64,000 nucleotides of DNA from Ascaphus truei (taxonomy: Eukaryota > Chordata > Amphibia > Anura > Ascaphidae), in assembly GCA_036426205.1 (NCBI GenBank), contig CM071571.1, forward strand, positions 110,096,354 through 110,160,353. The letters are read 5' to 3'. The notes under the pieces were generated by a model. That model was not told the origin of the DNA. It searched no databases and worked only from the letters and a program-made list of their open reading frames with translations. The translations under genes were made by a program, and so were the position numbers. Each line of letters begins with the position of its first letter. Position 1 is the stretch's first letter. Positions 23,985 through 35,230 of the stretch are shown here, in pieces.

Positions 23985-24106
23985 AAACATAGATTGTAAG
24001 CTCTACGGGGCAGGGACCTGTGCCTGCAAAATGTCTCTGTAAAGCGCTGCGTACAAGTAGCAGCGCTATACAAGAACATGCTATTATTATTATTTATTAT
24101 TATAAA
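23985..24106 (+). mobile_element. L2- or SINE-type 3' end with (ATT)n tail
   Basis: Contains ATAGATTGTAAGCTCTACGG, GGGCAGGGACC and TGTAAAGCGCTGCG, ends with AGCGCTATACAAGAACATGC and an ATT repeat. It is the same terminus as the minus-strand copy at 18149-18415. Truncated at its 5' side. Confidence 0.6.
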
Positions 24107-24493
24107 AAACAAACAATTAACTACAGCTTCAGTATGCTAATTGTGTTTAACAGTTGTCATAAATGCTTTCAACATAAAGTATGTAAAATTGCTTCGGTGG
24201 GTTATAGGAGTTCCTGACAGATAGTGAGAAAACATTAAAATTTGATTTCATTTACTGTAGAATAATTGAAGCAAGATGTTTGAAATTCCACACATTATCT
24301 TCCCTTGAAGAAGAGCGGAAAGGCTTGATTTCTTTTGTTTTTGTTACCTGGGAAGCAGTACTGGTTCTAGAATCTGGACTGAAACTGATGTCTACATCTT
24401 ACTGTACACACGAGAGTTCCTGCAACACACACGTACAATCAATTAAAATTGTCACCACCGAAATATCGACACAAAATGATTTAGGGACCTCAC

Positions 24494-24565
24494 CTTTGCT
24501 GTGGCACGGGCACGAATCTCGGGACAGCCATTAATAGGAATGGTTTCATGCATATATTGATAAAC
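24494..24565 (-). CDS. LIN7A: LIN7A, 72-bp exon joining L27 and PDZ
   Basis: Encodes 24 residues VYQYMHETIPINGCPEIRAR and ATAK, between a TTCAG acceptor (next to 24565) and a GTGAG donor (24489-24493). It completes the L27 domain and enters the linker before PDZ. It is in phase 0 at both ends, joining RE of the upstream exon and ATVAAF downstream. From memory, mammalian LIN7A reads HETITVNGCPEFRARATAK here, so this copy differs at three or so positions. It is too short to be found by open-frame search. Confidence 0.96.
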
Positions 24566-24569
24566 CTGA

Positions 24570-25008
24570 AATTGTCATGAAGATAAAAAAGGAATTTTAA
24601 TAATCAACAATTTTATTTTCTGTGATACCATATTTAATACAAAACATTTTTTGTACATTTATTCAAATGAAAAGATTGTTTTGATATACGTACCAGTTTA
24701 GACAACAGTACAGCTCATATAGTTTATTTTGTCAATATGAACTTAACTACATACCACCTATCATAATATATTTGTAAATGATCTCTCTATTGATAGATGG
24801 TCAGGAATGCATTGAGGATATCTGTAATATCTTGCTGTCCTCTACAGTACCGAAGGGGTTTAAAAACCTGCGTTTTTTATTTGTACAGATATCTCCCGTT
24901 TTAAAAAAAGAATATGAATGTCAAAACCTTTAGAGGTTGATTTGGCAATGGCCTTTTATCAAGAATCGAACCTTCTGAAAACAGGTCCAAAGTTGTTCTT
25001 ATTACGTT
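24570..25008. other. LIN7A intron, nothing seen
   Basis: AT-rich intronic DNA between the exon and a Tigger MITE. Confidence 0.5.
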
Positions 25009-25010
25009 TA

Positions 25011-25240
25011 CAGCTCAACCCCCTTATAACGCTGTGCTTAGGGTCCAAAGAATCACATCTCGCTATAAGCGGATTACGTTAGAAATAATGTACAATTGTA
25101 TGCATTGTACAATAAAGTATTTGAGATACCAATAATCGTGTTGTAAAATATTCATAAATACAAAAATTGGGAGCCACGCCTGCATCGCGTTATAAGCGGA
25201 TTCGCGTTGTAACGGATCGTGTTATAACGGGGTTGAGCTG
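25011..25240. mobile_element. Tigger-type MITE
   Basis: Starts CAGCTCAACCCCCTTATAAC and ends with the inverse GTTATAACGGGGTTGAGCTG, with TA on each side (25009-25010, 25241-25242). The interior repeats CGCTATAAGCGGATT-type sequence. 230 bp, non-coding. It differs in sequence from the CAGTAGGGCCC family at 9.9 and 17.3 kb. Confidence 0.85.
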
Positions 25241-25249
25241 TACTTATTA

Positions 25250-26040
25250 TAAAATATTATGTTTTTGTTTGCTTTAAAAAACAAAACACTTCCAATGCTC
25301 CAGTTCTATAAGAGGTGAGAAACAGCTAACACAAAAATGTGCCAATTTATGGAGTAAGGTTAATTGAAATGAGTAAATATAATTATCACTGAGCTTTGTG
25401 GTGAGTTAAGGGCTAACAATGAAGATTACAAATCTTTTCTATCCTATTATCTGTTATACTTTCAGAAATAATACACATTTTTATCTTTTTTTTTTTGTAA
25501 CTTAGAGTTGTATTGAGTTTCACATATTAAACATAAAACATTACCTCACATTTTTCAGCAATCAACAAATAATGTCAAATAATCACAACAAATCAAAATC
25601 CCAGAAATAGTTGTTACGTGTGTATGCAGATGATACAGAAGTTTGGTCGTAATTTGTTTAGCTATATAGCTTTGGTATTTCTCCTGATCACTATGATATA
25701 TGTAGGTTTGGGTGAGGATAGGTCCAAAAGCGTGATTACTTCCTGCAGCTCACAGAAGGGTAGATCCTCAGAAGTCTGTTAAATGTTCATCGATAAGTTA
25801 AATGGGGTTAACATGATGATAAGTCGTAATGCATATCCACAAATGTGATTAGTGTCACCATGCCTTCAAGTTAACCTGAAAAATATCAGATTGTTCACTT
25901 TTAACGAACGTCTGGTTTACTCCTGTACAAGATAATAGAGAGGAGTGCTGTACACCTTAAAAAGAGAAACATGATACAATTACCGGTGCTCCAATGAGAA
26001 CGAAAGCCTGCAGTCAGTCCTGGGTACATAGAGGAAGGAA
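25250..26040. other. LIN7A intron, nothing seen
   Basis: AT-rich intronic DNA; no supported feature. Confidence 0.5.
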
Positions 26041-26074
26041 CAGAGGGCACAGCGGATTCTGCAAATTCAAACTC

Positions 26075-26130
26075 ATTTATTGAGCCAACAAAACGTTTCG
26101 ACCGTGGAGGTCTTTTTCAAGTGACAAACC
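26075..26130 (-). ncRNA. Degenerate hammerhead motif
   Basis: On the minus strand: ACTTGAAAAAGACC, loop, GGTCGAAACGTTTTG. Stem II (GACC/GGTC) and GAAACGTT are intact, while the CTGANGA box reads CTTGAAA. Probably inactive relic of the same ribozyme family. Confidence 0.45.
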
Positions 26131-26498
26131 TCCATTCATGTTAGCACATGGAAATAACGCTACGATAATTAGGTCACACCAAAACCTGCCATTACTCACA
26201 TCCAGACCATGATTATGATAAAGTTATTTCTGGGAATAGCCTACAAGCAAAGGCTGGTCTAAAGGGCCACCCAAATGATTGTACAAAGTATATGACTTAA
26301 CTCTTTCATTACATGTCATACAAGGATATATATTATTGAACATATTAATGCCAGAAACACATCAACAGATGCATCTCATATGGTGTAATTGTCATGTAAC
26401 ACAATATACTGTGGATTTACTGATTAAAAGTAATGTAGGATGTGTTTGTTGGTCCGATTACAGTATATAATCTTAACTGTATTAAGTATGGGAGTACA

Positions 26499-26585
26499 AA
26501 GGCATAACCAAATATGCAGGTCCTACAGGGGTAAAAGGGAAGGTTCACGGTTTAGTGTTAGGACCTGCATATTTGGTTATGCCTT
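26499..26585. repeat. Perfect 27-bp inverted repeat (hairpin)
   Basis: Arms 26499-26525 and 26559-26585 are exact reverse complements (AAGGCATAACCAAATATGCA onward) separated by 33 nt. A diverged relative lies at about 34480-34560 (GGCATGACCACAATATTGCA), together with the shared downstream phrase TTTGGCCAAAG. This is part of a dispersed repeat. Confidence 0.75.
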
Positions 26586-27158
26586 GACATTGGCATGCAG
26601 GCTTATAGCGCTTTGGCCAAAGGGTTTAACTAAATTACCAAGAAAATAATATTATTGAAGTATTTAACTTTATACTTATTAACATACATATTTTGTCAAA
26701 TTGGATGTAGCATTGGGCTTCCCTGTCTTTTTTTATAAGAATTACCAAGAGACAGAAGTTGGGAACAAAACGTTTATTCACACACCGTTACTTCCCTTGT
26801 GTGTGAGAACAAAAGGCAGCAAAATATAACAATCAACAAAAAACTATAAACAACTTTAACTTCTCCTCTTCTTCTTCTTCTTCTTCCTATGCTCACTAGG
26901 CCCCTGGTGCAAGGTCTGCCATGCCTCAAACTTGGCACAGGGGACTCCAGAGAGGATGGGGGAGGAGGAGGTAGAGTTGCCTGCACAATAGAAATTCAAT
27001 GCCATTTAGTATTGCACTGCTGTGCTTGCGAATCACATTGGTGGTGATGCAGTGCTGGCAGAGTGATTTTTCTCAATCCTTGTGAGCTGGGCAGTTATGC
27101 TTCTGAAGCCTACCCTCTGCATGTGAAGCTGCTCCTGCTGATGTCCTACTATAGTGCT

Positions 27159-27465
27159 TTAATCCAGGGGTGCTGGCTTCTGCTGCCTGGGTGCAACAGA
27201 AGTTGCAGAAGCAGCAGCAGCAGCAGCCGGAGGAGCAGGAACCTCAGCAACACGGGCAGCAGCATGGGTAGCAGGTGGTGTGGCAGGGGAAGCTGGAGCT
27301 GCAAATGGGGTAGCAGGCAGTGCGGATGGGGCAGCTGGAGCTGCAGCTGGGGCAGCTGGAGGAGCAGAATCTACCTCCTCATCTGGAACCTCTGTGAGGA
27401 TGAGGGTGATGGTCTCCTTGTCTTTCTTAATTTCTTCATGGGCTTGACAGCCTGGTAAGGGCTGT
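27159..27465 (-). pseudogene. Harbinger Myb-like protein, second exon (C-terminal part)
   Basis: On the minus strand a ...CAAGCAG acceptor precedes QPLPGCQAHEEIKKDKETIT, then LILTEVPDEEVD and an Ala/Pro-rich stretch ending KPAPLD and a TAA at 27159-27161. The frame is open throughout. It follows, across an inferred intron of about 0.9 kb, the exon at 28351-28742. Harbinger elements encode such an accessory DNA-binding protein in addition to the transposase. No transposase remnant was recognised nearby. Confidence 0.55.
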
Positions 27466-28350
27466 CTGCTTGAAAAATAGACATCATATAATCAAATACA
27501 TTCATACAGAACATGGGTATATATAAGCACATTTGGATTGCTTTGGTTTGACAAAACAGTCATTTTTTACCATCTCTTTATTTATAGACATTTTATTAGG
27601 ACAATATATAGAGGGCCTGATTCACAAACTGTTGCTAAACTTTAGACGGCCTTTACTCCCATGCAAATGAATGAGAGCTGAGGCATGCTACAGGTTATCA
27701 CCCTTTTGTGGAGCAATTACATTTAGAGTGACCTTTCAATTATGTCCTGGGCACTATTTAAAAGTGAATATTTCTAACATGTTATCAATGGCAAACATCA
27801 GAAATCTGGAATGCATTTAGACAGGAAGATGATTTGAAGGTCAATAGGGAAAGCAGTGGGGTGATCGTTAGCTAAAAGAAGAGCAACAACATTCATCAGT
27901 GAACCTCAAGACTAGAAGCAGGTTGCTGATGGTGAATCTTAGGAAATAAGTGCTGGGTACAGTGGGTGTTAAGATGCCTTTCATAAGATGTTTAATTAAG
28001 TTTAACATTAACTCTTTGAAATACTGAGACTCTTTAACTGTTGATAAAACAAGAGTTATTGTGTTTAGTGAGCATTTATATGGTCCTCGAATAGGCAAAG
28101 AATATCTTTATACTGATTGCTACCTTACTGCAATGTGCAAGGCATGGTCTATAGTGTTTTCTAATGTATGAGGGCACACATCTAAGCATGTCACGTACGT
28201 TATTTTGCAAACTCCTAAATACCTGCATGTGTGATTGCACAGCAAATAAGACAGTAATCTTTGTTCTGATCTTCAAGGTTGTGTATAAAATGGCATGTAA
28301 ACCTGAGATTGATGTACAGTGTCTAATATATGTACTATATTTTCACTTAC

Positions 28351-28742
28351 CAGGTCTCTCCAGATCCTCTGTGTCTTCAAGGTGTGGAAGTCCAACTACC
28401 GGAAGGTGAAAATTACCTCGCTCTGGCGCTATTCTACCAGAGATGCAGGGGAACAGGTGGTCCCCCTCTTGTCTAACAGGCATGGATAGCATGGTCAGAC
28501 AGCTTGCGCTTACTGTCTGCCCAGCGATTCCAGTCTTCCCCAGGGCATTGATGTGGTTGAGGATCCTGACCCAAATCTGCTGTGTCTCTGTTGGTGTGGG
28601 AGCCCAAAGCCCCTAATAATTTGGAGTTGTTGCCCTCCACTCCATCTAGCTCCTCCTCTGTGAATTTCAGGCTGCGAATCCTTGCAGCATCTGAAGCAGG
28701 AGCACTGGTTTCAGCAGCAGAGGTGGATGCCTGCTCAGCCAT
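28351..28742 (-). pseudogene. Harbinger Myb/SANT-like protein, first exon, frameshifted
   Basis: Starts MAEQASTSAAETSAPASDAA and continues RIRSLKFTEEELD, the beginning of a Myb/SANT-type domain (FTEEELDxLV in intact relatives). Shortly after that the frame slips, giving unrelated residues, while the DNA still holds recognisable coding blocks up to a GTAAG donor at about 28346-28350. The protein would bind the element's ends and help the transposase enter the nucleus (known for the family). This copy is broken. The terminal inverted repeat of the element is about 360 bp upstream, at 29104. Confidence 0.6.
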
Positions 28743-28799
28743 GTCAACAGTTAAGCTGTTTAACTGATATGGCTGAGTAATTAAGTTTGTAATGTGCAT

Positions 28800-29104
28800 T
28801 TATCTGAAATTGTTACATCCTCATTGGCGTTATGTTAGGTAACCCACATGTGTAACGCGTCACTAATGTGTGTTAATTGGAGCGCACATTATATTTTTTC
28901 CCAATGCGCATGTTGAGTGTATTGTTTAATGTGTCTCAGCACAACGATAATCCCCGTTCATATAGGTAACGTAACAATGCTGGTTTTTGCATAGCGTTAG
29001 CTTTTAGAATACCCGTTAACTGCAGGAAAACTAATGGATGTTACCTGATTGCGTAACGTCATGTTAGTAGCCCAGATTTAACAGCGCTTTGAGAATCTAC
29101 CACA
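28800..29104. mobile_element. Harbinger terminal region
   Basis: The end at about 29104, read on the minus strand, is GTGGTAGATTCTCAAAGC followed by GCTGTTAAATCTGGGC. It is similar to the end of the MITE at 9229. It marks the outer boundary of the element carrying the Myb-like gene. The interior is rich in TTAAC/GTTA. Confidence 0.5.
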
Positions 29105-29214
29105 GATGATGTGAAAAAGAAGCAGCGACACCTGTATTTTGCAATTTTCGCTTGAATGAACACGGAAAAAAAGTAGATGACATAGTTACAGATTTATGTT
29201 GAAGAGCATTTGGA

Positions 29215-29275
29215 CGTGCAACGTTTCAGGCTACACCGAGCCCTTTGCTCACAGAGAGTGCAGAGCAGCACACAG
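29215..29275 (-). ncRNA. Degenerate hammerhead motif
   Basis: On the minus strand: CTGTGAGCA, AGGGCT, loop, AGCCT, GAAACGTTGCACG. Stem II and GAAACGTT persist; the first core box is altered. Confidence 0.4.
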
Positions 29276-30757
29276 AACAGGAAAAACTTCCTGTGGGGAA
29301 ACCGATGGAAAACCAGAACTTCCTCATTGTCCTTCTTCTGGCCTGAAATTAAGTATACTACTAAATAAACAATGGGACAGATGTACGATAAATTGCCATG
29401 CAGGAGAAGATGGAACATTTCTGGCACAATCCTTTAGCCTCGGGACAGAGAAAAAAACGCACCCAATGCTGCAGATGCCATAGAGGGAGACACTATGGAG
29501 GGGAGACCATGGTAGATGGAATACTCAAGGAATAAGAGGACACCTTGCAAAACAGGTGGGGGGCAGGAACGATGGGGTAAGACATACAAAAATGGCATGA
29601 ACGATCTTTGGGCATGGGAAAGGAAATTATCTGGACTTGGTGAGAGGTATTTCCAGAGTATGAAATAATGGAGCAGGTTTAGCGTGCTAATCAAGGGAGC
29701 ATAAAGCAGTCAAAATAACCAGTTGGGTAGAAACCAGGTGTGGAAAAGAGAAAGCGTGTAACATGTCAGATAAATAGAGGCAGGAATTCATTTGGATTTC
29801 ATTAGTTTGGCTGCAGTAGGGACTGGGTTCACTACTTACCCACATGACAAATACAAGTTTTAGTTTAAAAAATATATATTTTAATAATTGATTAATTGAT
29901 TTGCTTTTTATGTCATAACCTTCTCTTTAATTAAAGAGAATATGTGCGCAACAATAATGAAATATGCCCTGTCTGCATATATATTTTGCTCTACAAAACA
30001 TCTTATGACTTGGAAGCCCAGAGATAATAGAAAGCTATGCTATTTTTTTTACTTTCATGCATGTACGTTATATTAAAAGTACTAATTTATAAGACTTTGA
30101 AAGGATGGTACATGCTTAACTAAAGTGTGTATGTTTCCCAAAATATAGCATCTATACCTTTTGCAGTGGATTGCCAATGGTAATATACATTAACAAATGT
30201 TTTAGCAGCACTGTTGGCCCAACAAAATGTTTGCAATTTGTTTTCATAAAAATCATTTGTTTTTTCTCCCTCTTTTTTTCACATACCGTTAAATATGTTT
30301 TAATAATGACATAAATGTCCATCTTGTGCACCTTAACAATAACAACATATGTCTAATTTTGCAAAATCTGAAAATGGGCACAGGAATTCTATTTTCAACA
30401 AACAGACCAACAACAAAAAATGGCTCAGGGTTTTCATGCTTCAAAAAGCAAAAGGACAATCATTGGTCGCAAAAAGCTCAATTTCCCACTGTCTCACATA
30501 CTGTATTTTGATGGATAATGATAGGGACGAAACTTAAACTAAATTCTGTCCTTTACTTTTAAAGTTGATGTACTGTATACATCTTACTTTCAGGGATTAG
30601 GTAAAGTTGGGGCTAATCCGTCCACTTTGCACTGATTGGTAATGTCAAAAAAAGAAACTTGAGAGTCCCTTTTATAGTGATAACACAATAATTACAGATT
30701 GTTGCAAATAATCCTCCAGTAAAGACAGCAGCAAAATAGTTAATATTACCAAGTGAC
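29276..30757. other. LIN7A intron, no gene seen
   Basis: AT-rich DNA with no supported feature. Confidence 0.5.
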
Positions 30758-30760
30758 TTA

Positions 30761-31050
30761 GGCCTTGAGTATAGTGCCCGCGACGGGCGACCCGATGTTG
30801 CCCAAAAACAAATGCATTGCCGCCGCGTGCGCTTATAGTAAGCGCGATGGCGACAATGCGACATCACAAATTTTGGAAGCTGGCAATATTTGATTTCTCA
30901 AGGGCTGTCGCCTCATGTGACAGCCACTTAACCAATCAAATGCCAGTAAGCCGCAACGCCACTGCAAAGCGAAATATAACTTTCCTAGCGGCGATGGGTG
31001 ATGTCACCCGTCCCGTCGCGTCACCCGTCGCGGGAACTATACGCGCGGCC
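30761..31050. mobile_element. Harbinger-type MITE
   Basis: Starts GGCCTTGAGTATAGTGCCCG and ends, inverted, CGGGAACTATACGCGCGGCC. TTA flanks both sides (30758-30760, 31051-31053). A second copy starts at 63908 and runs off the window. 290 bp, CpG-rich, non-coding. Confidence 0.9.
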
Positions 31051-31053
31051 TTA

Positions 31054-32514
31054 TACTGTATATCTCACCAAATCCCTTTATACAACACACATGAACACAC
31101 CTGAAATACCTGGGAAATATGCTAATGTGGATATGAAAAGTGTATTAAAATCACTTAAATTCTCATATTCCCCACATCCTTTAGGTGTGTTCCTTTATGT
31201 GTACAGGTATCTCTCCACGTGTTCTATAAAGCTGTGTTTGGGGAAGTATATAAGTCACTTGGCACTTTAGTAAAATGGCCTGTTATTAGCACTGAGTTAA
31301 CGGATCTCAGTGAATCTGGCCATTAGTGTCAATTCCAATGTCTCGCAATGCCAGATAAACTATTGAACATCTCTGCAACTGTGAGAGTACTTAGAAATTA
31401 TAATCCTAGGCTATATGGAGATTTGCCACAATCTGTTATTAGGCAGTTAATTACATTTCCATTGAGGAAACATTGGTATTAAACACACCAATCTGTGACT
31501 GAACATATCCGTGTTTAATTGTTGATAGAGTTATTCCTTTCCAGCTGATCACATGTACAGTACTCTATTCTACATAGGATCTTATTTGTCATGTTGTAAC
31601 GTTGCTTCACTATGTCTAGAAAGGCTTTGAGCTCAGGTCAGATGAATAGGGCTTTGAGCCTTCCCTGACATGGAGAAGTGACTTCATAGTACAGTATATA
31701 GAATAGAGTTCATAGATAGTTAACCATCCCTTTTATGGATAAACTGTCCTTTTGCTGGTTTTAAAGGGAAATACATGTGGTGAATAACATAAATAACACT
31801 TTCAGTTTCCTACAGTGCCCTAATTTTTCCTGAGAAAATGGAACTAAAATCAGATAACAATTGCAGTGCCCTGATGCTTGCAATATTTATTGTATGTGTT
31901 TACCCCTGCATCTGCCCAATAGTAACCAACTGCAGAGTGCTCTTCCTTTTCTTTGTATTGATGTTGAGAAACTATTAATGGGCATTGTGGATAGGCAGTA
32001 AGTGAAAGCTGTTGTGAAGAGCCACAATAGTTTTCTATATGCATCTGCAAATCAATAAGGCGGCTTATCTCTTTACTGTATATTGTCCTATATCCCATTT
32101 CAGTTTGACTACTGATTACTGAAGATAAAAAAAGACAGGTATCAGTGCTCCAAAGGCCACTGCATATATATCATTTCTTCTATGGTAAAAATAACAAGTA
32201 TCTGTTCTATGGCTAGATGGAGTTTCGTCTTCCAATATAATTTGTTCAAAGTATGATAGTGGGTAGGTACTGTATGTGCTCATGATGTTGAACATCAGTG
32301 GTCAACTGTGGTATGCATTAACCTGTGGGTGCCAGCCACCCTGGATCTGGATCTCCCGCCTCAAACCCTGGGTGTCCAGCATTTTGGAACAGCATAGAGA
32401 TCCCTAGTTGTTGATTAATTATTAGTATTAATGAGAATGACTCCCAAGGGTGTCGGGTAGCTTCTATACTCACGGAACTCAGCCGATTGGAACTCTGTAG
32501 GCGTGGTAACCTGC
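31054..32514. other. LIN7A intron, no gene seen
   Basis: AT-rich DNA with scattered TACTGTA phrases; no supported gene. Confidence 0.5.
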
Positions 32515-33935
32515 AGCGTGATGCCCCTCATACAATTAATAGACATATCAGTAGATTTGTACATAATAGTATTGGATATCTTCTCAATGATACACAAATG
32601 CCGATACATGAGTCACCATACTCAAACTGGATATGAATAACATTTGGCCCCTATAAAAGGGAGATTATACAAAAAATATAAGTCATGTGAATTTGAGAGA
32701 ACAGGACACAGTGACTATCCTATGTACATATAGGACTACTAGGGTAAATATAGCAAAAAGAACAAACACTGAGGGTGCACAAACTCCTTAGTGACAAATA
32801 ATAACACATAAACCTTTCTCTCATTTCTCTCAGCCATACAGTAGACTTATCACCTCTTCAGTACAGTGAAGTATAGACTGACACTGAAGTGTATTTATAC
32901 TTTGTTGCTAATGAGAATTGGTAAGGAGCTCAGACCTGAAAGGAGGGGCCATACACCTCCAAAGAACTGTTTATAAGAACAGATCCAGGTGACATAAAAC
33001 CTACCCCTATAATAGAATGTATCGGTAATACAGTAATTCAATAACTTTGTGGAGTACTGTATGCAGCTAGGAATAAAATTAATTGTATTTATCGCCCAGT
33101 CTCTTTGAGCCAGGATCTATACAAACTAGAAAATTAGGCATTCCCAAAGGAGCATTCAAATGTGGTCATTGCAAAATATGCCCATATTTGAATCCAATAA
33201 ATAAAGTGAATATCATGGCGCATTTAGGATCCATAAATAATGCAGATGCCAGATATCATGCCTATAGGCACTTACTTAATTGTCCCTTAGAGGGGCTTAA
33301 TAACTTCGCCTTTTCAGGCATTGAATATATACAGATTTCTATGAGAGGAGGGGATTGCATTTATCGACTGAATTGTCGAGAGATGTTCTGGATTTTTAAT
33401 TAGGGTACATAAGCTTCTTGGTATAAATACACATTGGGAGTTACATCATTTTTACCTAAACTGAATATAGTTTCTACCTGCTAAAACACCCTTGACCCAG
33501 GGCTTTTTATCATTGGTGTTCTCTTTTTGGTCATATTCAGGCTTTCGGTGTATGGTTTGTTATTATTGTTTATTTTTTAAATTTACCTTCCCTTCAATGA
33601 ATTCAGTCACATAATAGGAATTCAACAAATAATGAGTGGCCAAGTACTTTAGCCTATTTATCTATATTGGTCCTATAGGTGTATCGATGTTTATTTATGG
33701 TTTATGTGTTCTCTTTGCTCATTTTAGCCTAGTTGTCCTTTATGTACATAGAATAGTCGCTGTGTCCTGTCCTCTCACATTCACATGGGTTTTTGTATAA
33801 CCCCCTTTTATAGGGGCCAAAGGTTATCCATATCCAGTTTGAGTATGGTTACTCATGTATAGGCATTTGTATATCATTAAGAAGATATCTAATACTACTA
33901 TGTACAAATTTACTGACATGTCTAATAATCATATA
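32515..33935 (+). mobile_element. PLE remnant flanked by inverted repeats
   Basis: Sequence at about 32515-32830 is repeated in inverted orientation at about 33690-33935 (shared blocks such as CATACTCAAACTGGATATG and TTTGGCCCCTATAAAAGGG). Between them lies the PLE endonuclease fragment at 33107-33420. PLEs are known to carry terminal repeats in direct or inverted orientation, which fits. Confidence 0.65.
33107..33420 (+). pseudogene. PLE endonuclease fragment (Cys motif and C-terminal part)
   Basis: Encodes KGAFKCGHCKICPYLNP, the Cys-x-x-Cys knuckle that precedes GIY-YIG in PLEs, then FAFSGIEYIQISMRGGD and CREMFWIFN. The last two match the C-terminal pattern GIE.I..S.RGG…REMYWIF. The GIY-YIG core between them is missing, so this is an internally deleted relic. 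The frame stops shortly after. Confidence 0.7.
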
Positions 33936-33939
33936 GCAT

Positions 33940-35080
33940 GAGAGGTTAGATCTGTCTTGGTTTGCATCTTGGGTCTGCAGAAGGCATTTGTTAACTCAGA
34001 TTATCTTTTAATTAGTAAGTCTGTATTTTTTTTTACTATATGGAAGTTTGTATTTTTGTAACATATGGTTTAATATTCTCATTGGCTGTAGTGGTCCTCC
34101 ATCACAGGTAGCGCCATTCTCTGTTTCGTTTTAGTCTCCACTATTTACATCTCTTCAGAGTATTTTTCATCCTGGAGAAGATGGCGGAGCTTCCGGTGGG
34201 GATCCCTACACATCAACTAGGTAGGAAAGTTGTGATTTACTCTTTGACAAAGCGAAACACTTTACAGATTTACACACAGATACCCAGCAAGCTCTTAGAA
34301 CCCGCCCCCCCCCCCCCCAAATTACCACAATATATATATATATGTATATAAGTGTCAAAAGGAGTGCTACTGGGCATGGCTAATTGTATAAAACAAGAAA
34401 CAAAGAAGTCCAGAGCAACATCCAATGTGACAAAAATACACAGTGAAATACCTATGTATCTCTTGAAAAAAGGGTAATTTAGTTAACCCTTTGGCCAAAG
34501 CGTATAAGACACGAGCCACTTTCAAGGCATGACCACAATATTGCAAGATACCATTTGTCACAAACAGCACACCTGTGGGCACGTGACATATATGTGACAA
34601 AGTTTAATACACATAGCTAACTAGCTGACCAACTTTTCACCTTCCGCAAAGGACATGCCCAGGACATACTTGAAAACGAGAGGTAACTCTCAATGTATTA
34701 CTTCCTGGTAAAATATTTTATAAATAAATAAGGTCCCTCAAAGGAATAATATCTACTCTCAATCCGTCACAATATCTATCTTTCATCTGCTGCCACCAAA
34801 AAAAAAATTAAAAATATGAATTTGCAGAGTCCCTGGTCTCTGTTTATTAAGAAAACTATTCACTTAAAACACACAAATCTGTTATAGCAAAATATATCAT
34901 CTACATTTATAACCATCAATTCAATATATTAAATTCCTTTTTGCCACATATATTTATTTTGCTTGTCTAATTAATATAGAAACTGTGGAAAATCTCCAGT
35001 ATTTTGTCTGTATTTAATTGATAGACATTACACCACATAACTACTGTATGTTTAGTTGAAATGTGTTTCATTTTGTACTT
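33940..35080. other. No gene; hammerhead-like trace and simple repeats
   Basis: Contains TTTGACAAAGCGAAACAC at about 34245-34262 (a hammerhead relic lacking stem II), a C run at about 34304-34318 and a TA repeat at about 34329-34350. A relative of the 26.5-kb hairpin repeat is at 34480-34560. Confidence 0.5.
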
Positions 35081-35084
35081 TAAG

Positions 35085-35230
35085 GCTATGGCACCACTGT
35101 CTGCGCTGCACGAGCGCCTGCCAGACTGGTGGCATGTGCAGCTCTGATCCCCGGTCTGCGGTGAGCTGTATGGGGAAAGACAGGGGGGGCGTGACTGAGG
35201 TGTGGTGGGGGGCACAGCCATGATGTCACC
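35085..35230. mobile_element. Partial Harbinger-type MITE
   Basis: After TAA (35082-35084) it begins GGCTATGGCACCACTGTCTG, like the MITE at 44068. The interior GGGGGGCGTGACTG is also shared. The other end was not identified. Confidence 0.5.

Noticed and set aside
23653..24042. Arg/Pro/Ala-rich frame in a GC island
   Set aside because: Lies inside a CACTA-like MITE; composition artefact, no domain.
24280..24534. Plus-strand frame of 84 residues
   Set aside because: Overlaps the LIN7A 72-bp exon on the other strand; no similarity of its own.
34245..34262. Full hammerhead ribozyme
   Set aside because: Has TTTGACAAAG directly followed by GAAAC with no stem II; only a relic.
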